Made by a program: the position numbers and the translations under genes. Below, one piece after another: positions 1 to 6,721 of a stretch of 7,100 nucleotides of DNA; position 1 is the first letter of the stretch, and every line of letters starts with the position of its first letter. Under the pieces are notes generated by a model. That model saw only the letters and a list, made by a program, of their open reading frames with translations. It did not search any database and was not told the DNA's origin. Source of the DNA: an uncultured Ruminococcus sp. (GTDB taxonomy: Bacteria; Bacillota_A; Clostridia; RUG12999); NCBI GenBank assembly GCA_902783995.1, contig CACZTG010000044.1, positions 1 through 7,100 on the forward strand, given 5' to 3'.

Positions 1-1
1 C

Positions 2-154
2 GCAAGTATGGCAATTGACAGCGGAAAGGCAATATATGATATTGACATTTCAATGCTTCAGAAAACGTTGGAGGAACAAGACGTAATTATACATTTTGAC
101 GATTCGCTTGTGATTCCGGGAGAAGCCGAAAAGGTTGATGTGGGACACATATAA
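2..154 (+). CDS. 3' end of an unrecognised protein (partial)
   Basis: An open frame enters from the left edge and ends at the TAA at 152-154, giving 50 residues of C-terminus. Visible pieces are MAIDSGKAIYDIDI, then a short helical-looking stretch (MLQKTLEEQD), then a strand-like VIIHFDDSLVIPG and a charged tail ending VGHI. The composition is soluble and acidic, with no membrane segment. I do not recognise a family from this fragment and assign no function. Support for it being real comes from the hairpin that follows the stop at once (160-190) and from the change to promoter-like, AT-rich DNA after it. The start lies outside the window. Confidence 0.55.
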   Translation, partial: ASMAIDSGKAIYDIDISMLQKTLEEQDVIIHFDDSLVIPGEAEKVDVGHI

Positions 155-159
155 AAAAG

Positions 160-190
160 AGCCTCGGTACGATGCAAATCTGCCGAGGCT
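160..190 (+). terminator. Hairpin after the first gene, probable terminator
   Basis: AGCCTCGG (160-167) pairs with CCGAGGCT (183-190). An inner T-G wobble and an A-T pair (168-169 with 181-182) extend the stem to about 10 bp around an 11-nt loop. It begins five bases after the stop codon. The A-run 153-158 lies upstream, but the downstream side (TACTTAATAAATGTTTTT) is a poor U-tract for plus-strand transcription. Read on the minus strand, the stem is followed by CTTTTTTAT, which is much better, yet no minus-strand gene ends here. I take it as a terminator of the upstream gene that is weak or bidirectional. Confidence 0.5.
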
Positions 191-267
191 TACTTAATAA
201 ATGTTTTTCGGTTAATAATCAAGAATAATAACAAGGGTGAAGCTACCGAAGAAAAGAAGCATTATAC

Positions 268-296
268 TTGACAAATAAGACGAAATTTTATATAAT
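268..296 (+). promoter_or_regulatory. Perfect-consensus SigA promoter
   Basis: TTGACA at 268-273 and TATAAT at 291-296 are both exact consensus hexamers, separated by exactly 17 bases (274-290, AT-rich). Transcription would start near 303, giving an untranslated leader of about 62 bases before the ATG at 366. It sits in the 178-base gap between the first gene and the secreted glycosidase-like gene and faces the latter. No obvious operator palindrome or riboswitch was seen in the leader. By consensus strength this would be a strong housekeeping promoter for the three-gene plus-strand operon. Confidence 0.8.
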
Positions 297-353
297 TATT
301 ATATAGTTTTCATAATAGTTGTATGATTCCATTTGTTGGAGAGAGAAATTTAT

Positions 354-358
354 AGGAG
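354..358 (+). promoter_or_regulatory. Ribosome binding site fixing the start at 366
   Basis: AGGAG lies seven bases before the ATG at 366. It decides against an upstream in-frame TTG at 333, which would add 11 residues in front of an otherwise textbook signal peptide and would place this SD inside the coding region. Confidence 0.8.
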
Positions 359-365
359 AAAGAAC

Positions 366-2348
366 ATGAGAAAAAGTACGCTGATATCTTTTGTTATTTT
401 ACTTGTTTTTACAGCGCGGCTTGTTTCATATGCGGCAGATATTCCAAAATCGCTTTGGGCGGATATTGACGCTTTCGGGGCTTATTACGCGGCGGGAAAT
501 GATGAGGGTATTTATTCTGAAGGCTGTAAAATAATTTCCGTTATGGAAGCGCAGCCGGAGTCGCAGACACGCACAGAGATGCTTGCGGGCAAATATTATC
601 AGGTCGCGCAGGCGGCGGAGGCGCTTGAGCTTTATGATGAAGCTGTGCGTTGTTACCTAAAATATATACCTTACGGCGAAATTATGGGCGAAACGGACGG
701 GGTGATTTTTGCAAGGAAAAAAGCGAAGCTTCTTGCAGGGCGGCTTAAAGTATTTTTTAAAGATTACTCGTTCTCACGTCCTGTTATGTATTACGGCGCA
801 AAATTTGAGCCGGAGGAAGGCGTGCTTTTCGGTTCGGTATATGATAAAGACAGCCGCGTGAACGGTTATGACAAGGAAAAAATCAAAGAGTTTTACAGAA
901 AAGTAAATTCGGCAAATCTTGTGTACCTTGAATTTGGTGATGATATTGAAGCTTATGGCAGATACGATAGGTTTTTCGGAGAAATAAAAAATTCAGGCGC
1001 GACAGTAATGTTTGCGTGGAACACGGCTTTGTTTTTGCCGGACATTGAGGAATATTCGGGGTATATAAAAAACACAATAGATTATCTCGGAAATACAGGA
1101 GTTAATATCATTTTGAGGTTCAGCAATGAAATGAATGTTGCTCCAAACGGTGATAATCCGTCCGAATATATAAGGGCGTTTCGGTATGTTGCGGACGTGG
1201 CGCATACAAAGAGCAATATTGCCGTTTGCTGGGCGCCTAACGATATAAGTGCGCTTGACAGGGGTTTTAAGGAATATTATCCCGGCGATGAATATGTAGA
1301 TTGGATTGGCGTAAGCTTATATATGAACAGGTTTTTTAAAGGTGTGCCGAACCCTGATGCCCGTCAGCAGGATATTGACGATACGTATTTTCTTTGCGGA
1401 GATTATGCCGACCCGACTTTAAGGGTTTCGGATATTGTGGAGTTTATGCGGGCGGAGGATATAAAAAAGCCTCTCGCGATATCCGAATGCGGAACTCCGC
1501 AGAAAACAAATTTTACGGAAGACTGCCTTAAATGGGGTACTGCTCATATAGGAAAGCTTTACGGGGAGCTTGTAAGAAATTATCCGCAAATTAAGCTGAT
1601 TTGCTATTTTAACATTGAGCGCAAGGACGAATCCCAAAGATACCAGCTTTATGACTGTCCGCAGCTTACGGAAGAATATATTAGAGCTGTAAGCGATGAT
1701 ATTTTTCTTGACAGTGCGGAAAGACAAATCGGTTTTTGTTATAATCCTGTAATTTCTGATAGTATAAGCAGCGAAACTTTAGAGGTTTCGGCTTCGGCAT
1801 ATTATCCTCATACGGATTATGGTATGGTGACCTATTTTATTGACGGAATTTACGCCGGCGGCAGCGCTGCGGCTCCTTATAACTGCGTTCTTGATTTGAG
1901 CGGTCTTTCGGAAGGCAGTCATATTTTAAAGGTCAATTACGCGCAGGACGGAAAAGAACTTCTTGTAAAGGAGTACGGTTTTAATTATGTTAAGCCGATA
2001 AATGTCATTTTAAACGGAGAAAAGCTTGTGTTCACCGATGTGGCGCCTTTTATTAAGGACGACCGCACTCTTGTACCGCTTCGGGCAATTTTTGAAGCGC
2101 TTGGCGCTGAAATAGAGTGGGATGACGAAACAAAAACAGTTACTTCGACAAGCGGCGGGGTAACGGTGAGCTTTACGATAGGAAGTCCGGAGCTTATAAG
2201 AAACGGCGAAGTAATTGTTCTCGACGTGCCTTCGCAGATATATGAAAGCCGTACGGTTGTGCCTGTAAGAGCTATTGCGGAGAGCTTCGGCGCAAAGGTA
2301 TCATGGATAGCCGAAACGCGGACGGTTGATATTATATACGAAATTTAA
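366..2348 (+). CDS. Secreted GH26-like glycoside hydrolase with CAO-N domain
   Basis: This 660-aa protein is probably exported and acts on a polysaccharide. Residues 1-24 form a signal peptide (MRKST, hydrophobic core, SYA-A cleavage). Residues about 25-125 are helical and TPR-like (EALELYDEAVRCYLKY). Residues about 138-450 resemble a clan GH-A (beta/alpha)8 barrel, closest in my reading to GH26 beta-mannanases. It has LRFSNEMN with candidate acid/base E255, then CWAPND around W289, YPGDEYVDWIG (305-315), and KPLAISECG with candidate nucleophile E374. GH26 enzymes usually have HE rather than NE before the acid/base, so the exact family and substrate are open. Residues about 461-541 look Ig-like (DGIYAGG, LSEGSHILKVNY). 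Residues 545-660 are a PF07833-type CAO-N domain (VPLRAIFEALGAEIEWD, then a VPVRAIAESFGAKVSW repeat); despite the name, this does not imply oxidase activity. No LPXTG motif or SLH repeat is seen. The start at 366 is chosen for its SD and signal peptide. Barrel fold and secretion are fairly sure; substrate is unknown. Confidence 0.8.
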   Translation: MRKSTLISFVILLVFTARLVSYAADIPKSLWADIDAFGAYYAAGNDEGIYSEGCKIISVMEAQPESQTRTEMLAGKYYQVAQAAEALELYDEAVRCYLKYIPYGEIMGETDGVIFARKKAKLLAGRLKVFFKDYSFSRPVMYYGAKFEPEEGVLFGSVYDKDSRVNGYDKEKIKEFYRKVNSANLVYLEFGDDIEAYGRYDRFFGEIKNSGATVMFAWNTALFLPDIEEYSGYIKNTIDYLGNTGVNIILRFSNEMNVAPNGDNPSEYIRAFRYVADVAHTKSNIAVCWAPNDISALDRGFKEYYPGDEYVDWIGVSLYMNRFFKGVPNPDARQQDIDDTYFLCGDYADPTLRVSDIVEFMRAEDIKKPLAISECGTPQKTNFTEDCLKWGTAHIGKLYGELVRNYPQIKLICYFNIERKDESQRYQLYDCPQLTEEYIRAVSDDIFLDSAERQIGFCYNPVISDSISSETLEVSASAYYPHTDYGMVTYFIDGIYAGGSAAAPYNCVLDLSGLSEGSHILKVNYAQDGKELLVKEYGFNYVKPINVILNGEKLVFTDVAPFIKDDRTLVPLRAIFEALGAEIEWDDETKTVTSTSGGVTVSFTIGSPELIRNGEVIVLDVPSQIYESRTVVPVRAIAESFGAKVSWIAETRTVDIIYEI

Positions 2349-2361
2349 AAAGGAAATATTT

Positions 2362-2934
2362 ATGAAAAAGAAAAATATTTTACCTCAGCTTTTGCTGACA
2401 TTTATCAAAATAGGGCTTTTCACCTTCGGCGGCGGATACGCTATGATTTCCGTTATTGAGAATATCTGCGTTGAAAAAAAGAAGTGGATTACCCATGAAG
2501 ATATGGTGAATGTAACGGTTATTGCAGAGTCAACTCCGGGACCTATTGCCATAAACTGCGCGACCTTTGTGGGTTATAAACAGGCAGGTGTACCCGGCTC
2601 AATTGCCGCAACCTTTGGTATTGTACTTCCTTCGTTTATTGTTATAACGCTGATATCAATGTTTTTTGATAATTTCCTTGAAATAAAGGTGATTGCCGAT
2701 GCTTTTAAGGGCATCAAGGTCGGCGTCGCGGTGCTTATTATTGATGTTGCCTTTAAGATGATAAAGAAAATGAAAAAAGATACCCTTTCGCTTATATTAA
2801 TGGCAGGCTCTCTTTGCATTATGCTTGCTGTGAATATTTTTTCCGTTAAGTTTTCATCAATAAGCCTTTTGATTATTGCGGCAGTGATAAGTCTTGTCGT
2901 TTTTGCCGTAAGGGAAGGAAGGGCAAAATTATGA
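2362..2934 (+). CDS. chrA: Short-chain CHR (chromate transporter family) protein, first of pair
   Basis: This is a 190-aa integral membrane protein of the CHR family, in the half-size, single-domain form. Family signatures are FTFGGGYAMI (residues 20-29) after the first hydrophobic helix, AESTPGPIAIN (55-65), and GIVLPSF (86-92) opening a long membrane segment. Two further hydrophobic stretches (about 143-160 and 167-183) follow a basic loop, KMIKKMKK (132-139). The start at 2362 is chosen because AGGAA at 2351-2355 lies six bases upstream; an in-frame ATG at 2326 would overlap the preceding gene and lacks an SD. The gene begins 13 bases after the glycosidase-like stop and overlaps the next by ATGA, so translation of the pair is probably coupled. 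Members of this family export chromate, and short-chain pairs are known to be needed together in Bacillus subtilis. In an anaerobic Clostridium-like host the real anion may differ; the symbol reflects family only. Confidence 0.88.
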   Translation: MKKKNILPQLLLTFIKIGLFTFGGGYAMISVIENICVEKKKWITHEDMVNVTVIAESTPGPIAINCATFVGYKQAGVPGSIAATFGIVLPSFIVITLISMFFDNFLEIKVIADAFKGIKVGVAVLIIDVAFKMIKKMKKDTLSLILMAGSLCIMLAVNIFSVKFSSISLLIIAAVISLVVFAVREGRAKL

Positions 2935-3494
2935 TATATCTTGAGCTTTTTTACGCTTTTTTAAAGGTCGGTTGCTTCGCGTTCGGGGGCGCGTATGCCG
3001 CCATACCGCTTATACGTGATACGGTACTTGCGTATGGCTGGCTGAACGACGAAACTCTCTCTTATCTTATTGCCGTAAGCGAAAGCACGCCGGGTCCTAT
3101 AATGGTTAATCTCGCAACCTATGTGGGTAATACGCAGGGTGGAGTCTTTGGCGCGGCGCTTGCAACGCTTGGCGTAATTTTACCGGCATTTTTAATTATA
3201 ATAATCATAATGTCGCTTATAAAAAACGTTATGGATAACAGGTGTTTTAAAGCAGTGCTTGACGGGCTTAACGCCTGTGTTATCGGAATAATTGCCGCAA
3301 CAGGGCTTTATATGCTTCTTAAAAGTTGCTTTTCTTTGAAAGAAGGTTTTTCTTATGACAAAAAAGCCGTTATTACAGCTGTGATTTTAATTGCGGCAGG
3401 GGAAATATACAGAAAAATTAAAAAGAAAAAAATATCCCCGATAACAACAATTGTTCTGTCCGCTGTTATCGGGGCTGTGGTTTACGGTTTTTAA
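2931..3494 (+). CDS. chrA: Short-chain CHR (chromate transporter family) protein, second of pair
   Basis: This is the 187-aa partner of the preceding CHR gene. The same signatures recur in the same order: FAFGGAYAAIP (residues 16-26), SESTPGPIMVN (50-60), GVILPAF (81-87) and a strongly hydrophobic IIIII helix, followed by C-terminal helices. The basic loop YRKIKKKK (160-167) precedes the last membrane segment (about 168-187), and the protein ends in VVYGF. The ATG overlaps the upstream TGA (ATGA, 2931-2934), with the purine-rich AAGGAAGGG upstream as SD. The two copies differ clearly in sequence, which fits an old duplication producing a heterodimer with opposed topologies, as proposed for short-chain CHR pairs. 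The 3' end is unusual: its stop is shared with copA on the other strand, and its last 70 bases contain what looks like the copA terminator. Confidence 0.88.
   Translation: MIYLELFYAFLKVGCFAFGGAYAAIPLIRDTVLAYGWLNDETLSYLIAVSESTPGPIMVNLATYVGNTQGGVFGAALATLGVILPAFLIIIIIMSLIKNVMDNRCFKAVLDGLNACVIGIIAATGLYMLLKSCFSLKEGFSYDKKAVITAVILIAAGEIYRKIKKKKISPITTIVLSAVIGAVVYGF
3426..3474 (-). terminator. Intrinsic terminator of copA, inside the CHR gene
   Basis: CCCCGATAACA (3436-3446) and TGTTATCGGGG (3464-3474) form a perfect 11-bp inverted repeat around a 17-nt loop. On the minus strand the stem is followed by AT and then a run of seven T (complement of 3426-3432) and further Ts. It begins 17 bases after the copA stop, in the right place and orientation for copA. 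On the plus strand the same bases encode the basic loop and last membrane helix of the second CHR protein, and no good U-tract follows, so plus-strand read-through is expected. Confidence 0.8.
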
Positions 3495-3700
3495 TCTATG
3501 CCGGTTACTTCGTAGCCGGCTTTTTCTACCGTTTCTTTCAAAACCTCATCCGAAACGTCTTTGGTAAGAGTAACAGTGGCTTTGCCGCCGTCATCAAGGC
3601 TGACTTCGGCAGTAACGCCGTTTATGGCGTTTAACGCTTCCGATACTCTTCCTGTGCAGTGACTGCACATCATTCCTTTAATTTTAATGATTTTTGTCAT
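3491..3700 (-). other. CopZ-like segment of copA with possible internal start
   Basis: From Met758 to the end, the copA product is 69 residues, the usual size of a free CopZ copper chaperone, and starts with MTKIIKIKGMMCSHC like one. AAGGAG (complement of 3713-3718) lies 12 bases before this ATG, with a second purine-rich GAAAGGAAA directly before it. The same ribosomes or re-initiating ones could therefore make free CopZ in addition to the fusion. The SD spacing is longer than ideal and the second SD-like run is too close, so internal initiation is a hypothesis; the fused domain itself is certain. Confidence 0.45.
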
Positions 3701-5971
3701 TTTCCTTTCACTCTCCTTATTTCTTTTAGCGATATTATCTTTTTTTCCGAAATATCTGAGCCTGAGCGCGTTTGAAACAACAAACAGACTTGACATACTC
3801 ATGGCGAGCGAGCCTATCATGGGGTTAAGCTTTATACCGAAACGGGGGAAAAGCAGACCTGCGGCAATAGGTATGCCGAGGACATTATAGAAAAACGCCC
3901 AGAACAGGTTTTGCTTTATATTACGCATTACGGCGCGGCTTAACTCGTAGGCTTTCACACAATCACTGAAATCACCGTGCATAAGTATAACATCTGCGGA
4001 GTCAATCGCGGCGTCTGTGGAGCCTCCTATGGCAATACCTATATCCGCTCTCGCAAGCGCCGGCGCATCGTTTATGCCATCGCCTATCATTGCCGTAACC
4101 TTGCCGTTTGTCATAAGTGAGCGGACAGCCGATTCTTTTTCGTCCGGCTTAACCTCCGCAACAATATTTTCAATGCCGGCTTTTGCGGCAATTGCTTTTG
4201 CGGTCAGCTTATTATCGCCTGTAAGCATTGTAATTTCAATTCCGTCTTTTTTTAGCTTAAAAACGGCATCTTTTACGTTTTCTCTTAAAATGTCGCTTAC
4301 CGCAATCAAACCTATATAATTGCCGTCATAAGCGAAATATAAAACGGTTTTACCTTCTTTAAACAGGTTTGTATCCTCATTAAAAGTAATATTTCTGCTT
4401 TTCATAAGCTCGGTGTTGCCCGCGAGAATTTCTTTTTCATTGATTTTTCCGCTTATGCCGCCTCCCGGTATCTGTAAAAAGTCATTGACTTCACTAAGCG
4501 GCATATTTGCCGCTTTTTCGGTTATCGCGGCGGAAAGAGGATGCTCCGATTTATTTTCGAGTGAAGCGGCGAGTGTTAAAAGCTCATTTTCCGAAATGCC
4601 GTCCGAGGGAATAATATCGGTGACAGTCGGTTTGCCGTAGGTAAGAGTGCCTGTTTTGTCCGTAACGAGTGCCTTAATACCGGACAGTGTTTCAAGCGCC
4701 CGCGCGTTTTTAAAAAGTATTCCCATTTGCGCTCCTCTGCCCGTTCCCGCCATAATTGCGGTGGGAGTTGCAAGTCCAAGAGCGCAGGGACAGGAAATAA
4801 CAAGAACGGAAATCGCGAAATTAAGAGCTTCACCAAAATTTTTGCCGAGCAGTATCCATATAATAAAGGTTAGGACCGAAACGGCAATAACACAGGGAAC
4901 AAACACACCGCATACTTTGTCGGCAATACGGGCGACAGGGGCTTTATCCGCCGCCGCGCCGCGTACAAGCTCAATAATTTTTGCAAAAAGCGTATCTTTT
5001 CCTACCGCTTCGGCACGGAAAGTAATATATCCGCTTTTAAGTATTGTCGCTCCCGTGACTTTTGAGCCTTTTTCTTTTGTAACGGGTATGCTTTCGCCTG
5101 TTATTGCGCTTTCATCGACAAGGCCGCTGCCGCCCGTAATAATGCCGTCGCAGGGAAAGCTTTCGCCTGTTTTGACAATTACTTCATCGCCTGTGGCAAG
5201 CTCGCTTGCTTTTACGGTAATTTCTTTGCCGTCACGAATTATGCGGGCTTCCTGAGGCGCAAGCTTCATAAGCGCGGAAACAGCGTCGGAGGTGTGTTTT
5301 TTTGCTCGCGCTTCAAGATATTTTCCGACGGTTATTAAAGTTAAAATCATGGCGGCTGACTCAAAATATAAATTCATCGCGTATTTTTCAGCGTTTATAA
5401 AATCGCCTCTGCCGGAAAAAATACAGATACGGTAAAGCGAATATATGCCGTAAATCAGCGCTGCCGCCGAGCCTGTCGCCACAAGAGTATCCATATTCGG
5501 AGCTCCGTGCGCCACTGCTTTGAAGCCGCTTTTATAAAACTTAAAGTTGATAAAAATTATCGGTACGGCAAACAAAAGCTGAGTGAGGGCATAGACGGAA
5601 AGAAACTCGTTTTCCATAAAAAAGGCGGTAAAAGGCGCGCCTATCATATGCCCCATAGATACATACATAAGCGGAACAAGAAAGATTATTGAAAAAATAA
5701 GCCTTTTTTTCATAGCTTCCGTTTCGTCATTTTTATGTTGATTTTCACTGCTTTCACCGTGAAGCTTTGCGCCGTAGCCGCCGCTTTTGACGGCATTTAT
5801 TATATCCGAAGCGCTGACGCTCGCGTCATGCTCCGCGACCATACTGTTTTCAAGCAAATTGACCTTTACATCACACACTCCGCTTAAGCTTTTTACGCTT
5901 TTCTCGACATGAGCGCTGCAAGCGGCACAGCTCATGCCCGTGATATCGAATTGTTCTTTAACAGTGCTCAT
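3491..5971 (-). CDS. copA: Copper-exporting P1B-type ATPase with fused C-terminal CopZ-like domain
   Basis: This 826-aa membrane pump would expel Cu(I) from the cytoplasm using ATP. The order is an N-terminal HMA domain with GMSCAAC (Cys15, Cys18); eight predicted membrane segments (about 88-107, 124-144, 161-183, 200-218, 350-375, 383-405, 685-708, 715-735); the actuator TGES (291-294); ion-binding CPC (394-396); phosphorylation motif DKTGT with Asp438; the P1B SEHP motif (His477-Pro478); and GDGINDAP (630-637). YN (695-696) in segment 7 and MSMSS (724-728) in segment 8 indicate the Cu(I) subtype. After segment 8 a basic linker leads to a second HMA domain (about 758-826) with GMMCSHC (Cys769, Cys772), placed where most CopA proteins simply end. 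The ATG at 5971 has AAGGAG five bases upstream. The gene follows the thioesterase stop by 26 bases and no own promoter or CsoR/CopY gene is visible, so it may depend on the upstream operon. Its stop overlaps that of the CHR gene. Confidence 0.96.
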   Translation of the reverse strand: MSTVKEQFDITGMSCAACSAHVEKSVKSLSGVCDVKVNLLENSMVAEHDASVSASDIINAVKSGGYGAKLHGESSENQHKNDETEAMKKRLIFSIIFLVPLMYVSMGHMIGAPFTAFFMENEFLSVYALTQLLFAVPIIFINFKFYKSGFKAVAHGAPNMDTLVATGSAAALIYGIYSLYRICIFSGRGDFINAEKYAMNLYFESAAMILTLITVGKYLEARAKKHTSDAVSALMKLAPQEARIIRDGKEITVKASELATGDEVIVKTGESFPCDGIITGGSGLVDESAITGESIPVTKEKGSKVTGATILKSGYITFRAEAVGKDTLFAKIIELVRGAAADKAPVARIADKVCGVFVPCVIAVSVLTFIIWILLGKNFGEALNFAISVLVISCPCALGLATPTAIMAGTGRGAQMGILFKNARALETLSGIKALVTDKTGTLTYGKPTVTDIIPSDGISENELLTLAASLENKSEHPLSAAITEKAANMPLSEVNDFLQIPGGGISGKINEKEILAGNTELMKSRNITFNEDTNLFKEGKTVLYFAYDGNYIGLIAVSDILRENVKDAVFKLKKDGIEITMLTGDNKLTAKAIAAKAGIENIVAEVKPDEKESAVRSLMTNGKVTAMIGDGINDAPALARADIGIAIGGSTDAAIDSADVILMHGDFSDCVKAYELSRAVMRNIKQNLFWAFFYNVLGIPIAAGLLFPRFGIKLNPMIGSLAMSMSSLFVVSNALRLRYFGKKDNIAKRNKESERKMTKIIKIKGMMCSHCTGRVSEALNAINGVTAEVSLDDGGKATVTLTKDVSDEVLKETVEKAGYEVTGID
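3500..3525 (+). terminator. Intrinsic terminator of the CHR operon, inside copA
   Basis: GCCGGTTAC (3500-3508) pairs with GTAGCCGGC (3512-3520), one T-G wobble included, closing a tiny TTC loop; TTTTT (3521-3525) follows directly. This is a compact, canonical terminator that begins five bases after the CHR stop. On the minus strand the same bases encode the conserved end of the CopZ-like domain (KAGYEVTGI), so terminator and protein motif are superimposed. Minus-strand transcription of copA would meet the hairpin preceded by As rather than followed by Us, so it should not stop there. Confidence 0.82.
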
Positions 5972-5976
5972 ATAAT

Positions 5977-5982
5977 CTCCTT
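5977..5982 (-). promoter_or_regulatory. Ribosome binding site of copA
   Basis: AAGGAG on the minus strand lies five bases before the copA ATG at 5971, within the 26-base gap after the thioesterase stop. A second AAGGA lies just upstream of it. It supports the chosen start. Confidence 0.8.
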
Positions 5983-5997
5983 TCCTTAAAGAGGCGG

Positions 5998-6717
5998 TTA
6001 TTTATTTAATCTTAATATAGCGTGAAGCGTGTTACCGTCCTCCGATTTTATTGTAACGATATAATCGTTTTCCGTTTCTTTTACAAGGCATTTTAACCTT
6101 TCGGCGTTTTTAACTTCTTTTTTATAAAGAATTTCAAAATTATCCGCCTGCGGCATTTCTTTTCCTATTGCCATAAGCGCAAGTGTCATATAATGCGTGT
6201 TGTTCATATGATAGTTCATATCAATCCAGTCCGGCTGTACGGTATGAAAATAAACCTTGTCCGCGTTTTCGGGTTCTCCCGGCTTTACATTTATACCGTT
6301 TTCAAAGTTTGAGTATTCACCCCTGCCATATTTTTCCGAAAGCTCCTCAGAGCAGCTGCAGGGCTCGTTTTTTTCTGTATTTACCTGTACCCACCGTGAA
6401 ATCGCCTTGACAAGAAGGTCGCCGTTTTCGCCGCGAAGCTCAAATTCACGTTCCGAGTAAAACCGCCTTATTGAGCGTACCCAGGTATATGCCGTGACTT
6501 CTTCGGCGTATTCGGGTCTGCGCACTACCTCAACCTTCCACGCAAGAAGCAGCCAGGTTGTATGCGTTCTCTCGTATGTATCACGCAGGCCGTCACCGCA
6601 CAGATTCGCGTGGATGCCTGCCATATTTTCAAAAAAAGTCAGAACAGATGAGTTTTTTACCTGTAATTTTTTATCTATATCCTTAAAGCCAATATAAAAG
6701 TTATGCTTTACCGTCAT
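5998..6717 (-). CDS. Acyl-ACP thioesterase (FatA/FatB-like, double hot-dog)
   Basis: This 239-aa cytoplasmic enzyme would hydrolyse acyl-acyl carrier protein to release free fatty acid. The N-terminal hot-dog (about 1-110) has the family pattern: a strand followed by LTFFENMAGIHANLCG, then WLLLAWKVEVVRRP, then WVRSIRRFYSEREFEL and ISRWVQVN. The C-terminal hot-dog (about 150-239) carries the active-site signature DMNYHMNNTHY, with Asp166, Asn168 and His170 matching the catalytic D-x-N-x-H of plant and bacterial homologues, and ILYKKEV where plant enzymes have YRREC. The length fits bacterial members. I chose the ATG at 6717 over upstream in-frame starts because GGAGG lies nine bases before it, the upstream extension would overlap the M42-like gene, and the added residues look non-natural (many Arg/Lys/Pro). 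It starts four bases after the previous stop, so it is in an operon. Chain-length preference cannot be read from sequence. Confidence 0.9.
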   Translation of the reverse strand: MTVKHNFYIGFKDIDKKLQVKNSSVLTFFENMAGIHANLCGDGLRDTYERTHTTWLLLAWKVEVVRRPEYAEEVTAYTWVRSIRRFYSEREFELRGENGDLLVKAISRWVQVNTEKNEPCSCSEELSEKYGRGEYSNFENGINVKPGEPENADKVYFHTVQPDWIDMNYHMNNTHYMTLALMAIGKEMPQADNFEILYKKEVKNAERLKCLVKETENDYIVTIKSEDGNTLHAILRLNK

Positions 6718-6721
6718 ATAT

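Noticed and set aside
155..332. Possible small RNA, riboswitch or minus-strand gene in the gap
   Set aside because: Beyond the hairpin at 160-190 and the promoter at 268-296 I see no conserved aptamer-like structure, no second terminator and no open frame of note.
333..365. TTG start adding 11 residues to the secreted glycosidase-like protein
   Set aside because: The SD AGGAG at 354-358 would be inside the coding region and the signal peptide begins naturally at Met 366.
2326..2361. ATG at 2326 as start of the first CHR protein
   Set aside because: It overlaps the end of the preceding gene, lacks an SD, and the family starts at the MKKKN methionine, which has AGGAA six bases upstream.
4647..5255. 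A 202-codon plus-strand open frame opposite copA
   Set aside because: It lies wholly inside the well-supported ATPase gene on the other strand, has low-complexity Ser/Pro/Ala/Ile composition and no SD; it is a shadow frame.
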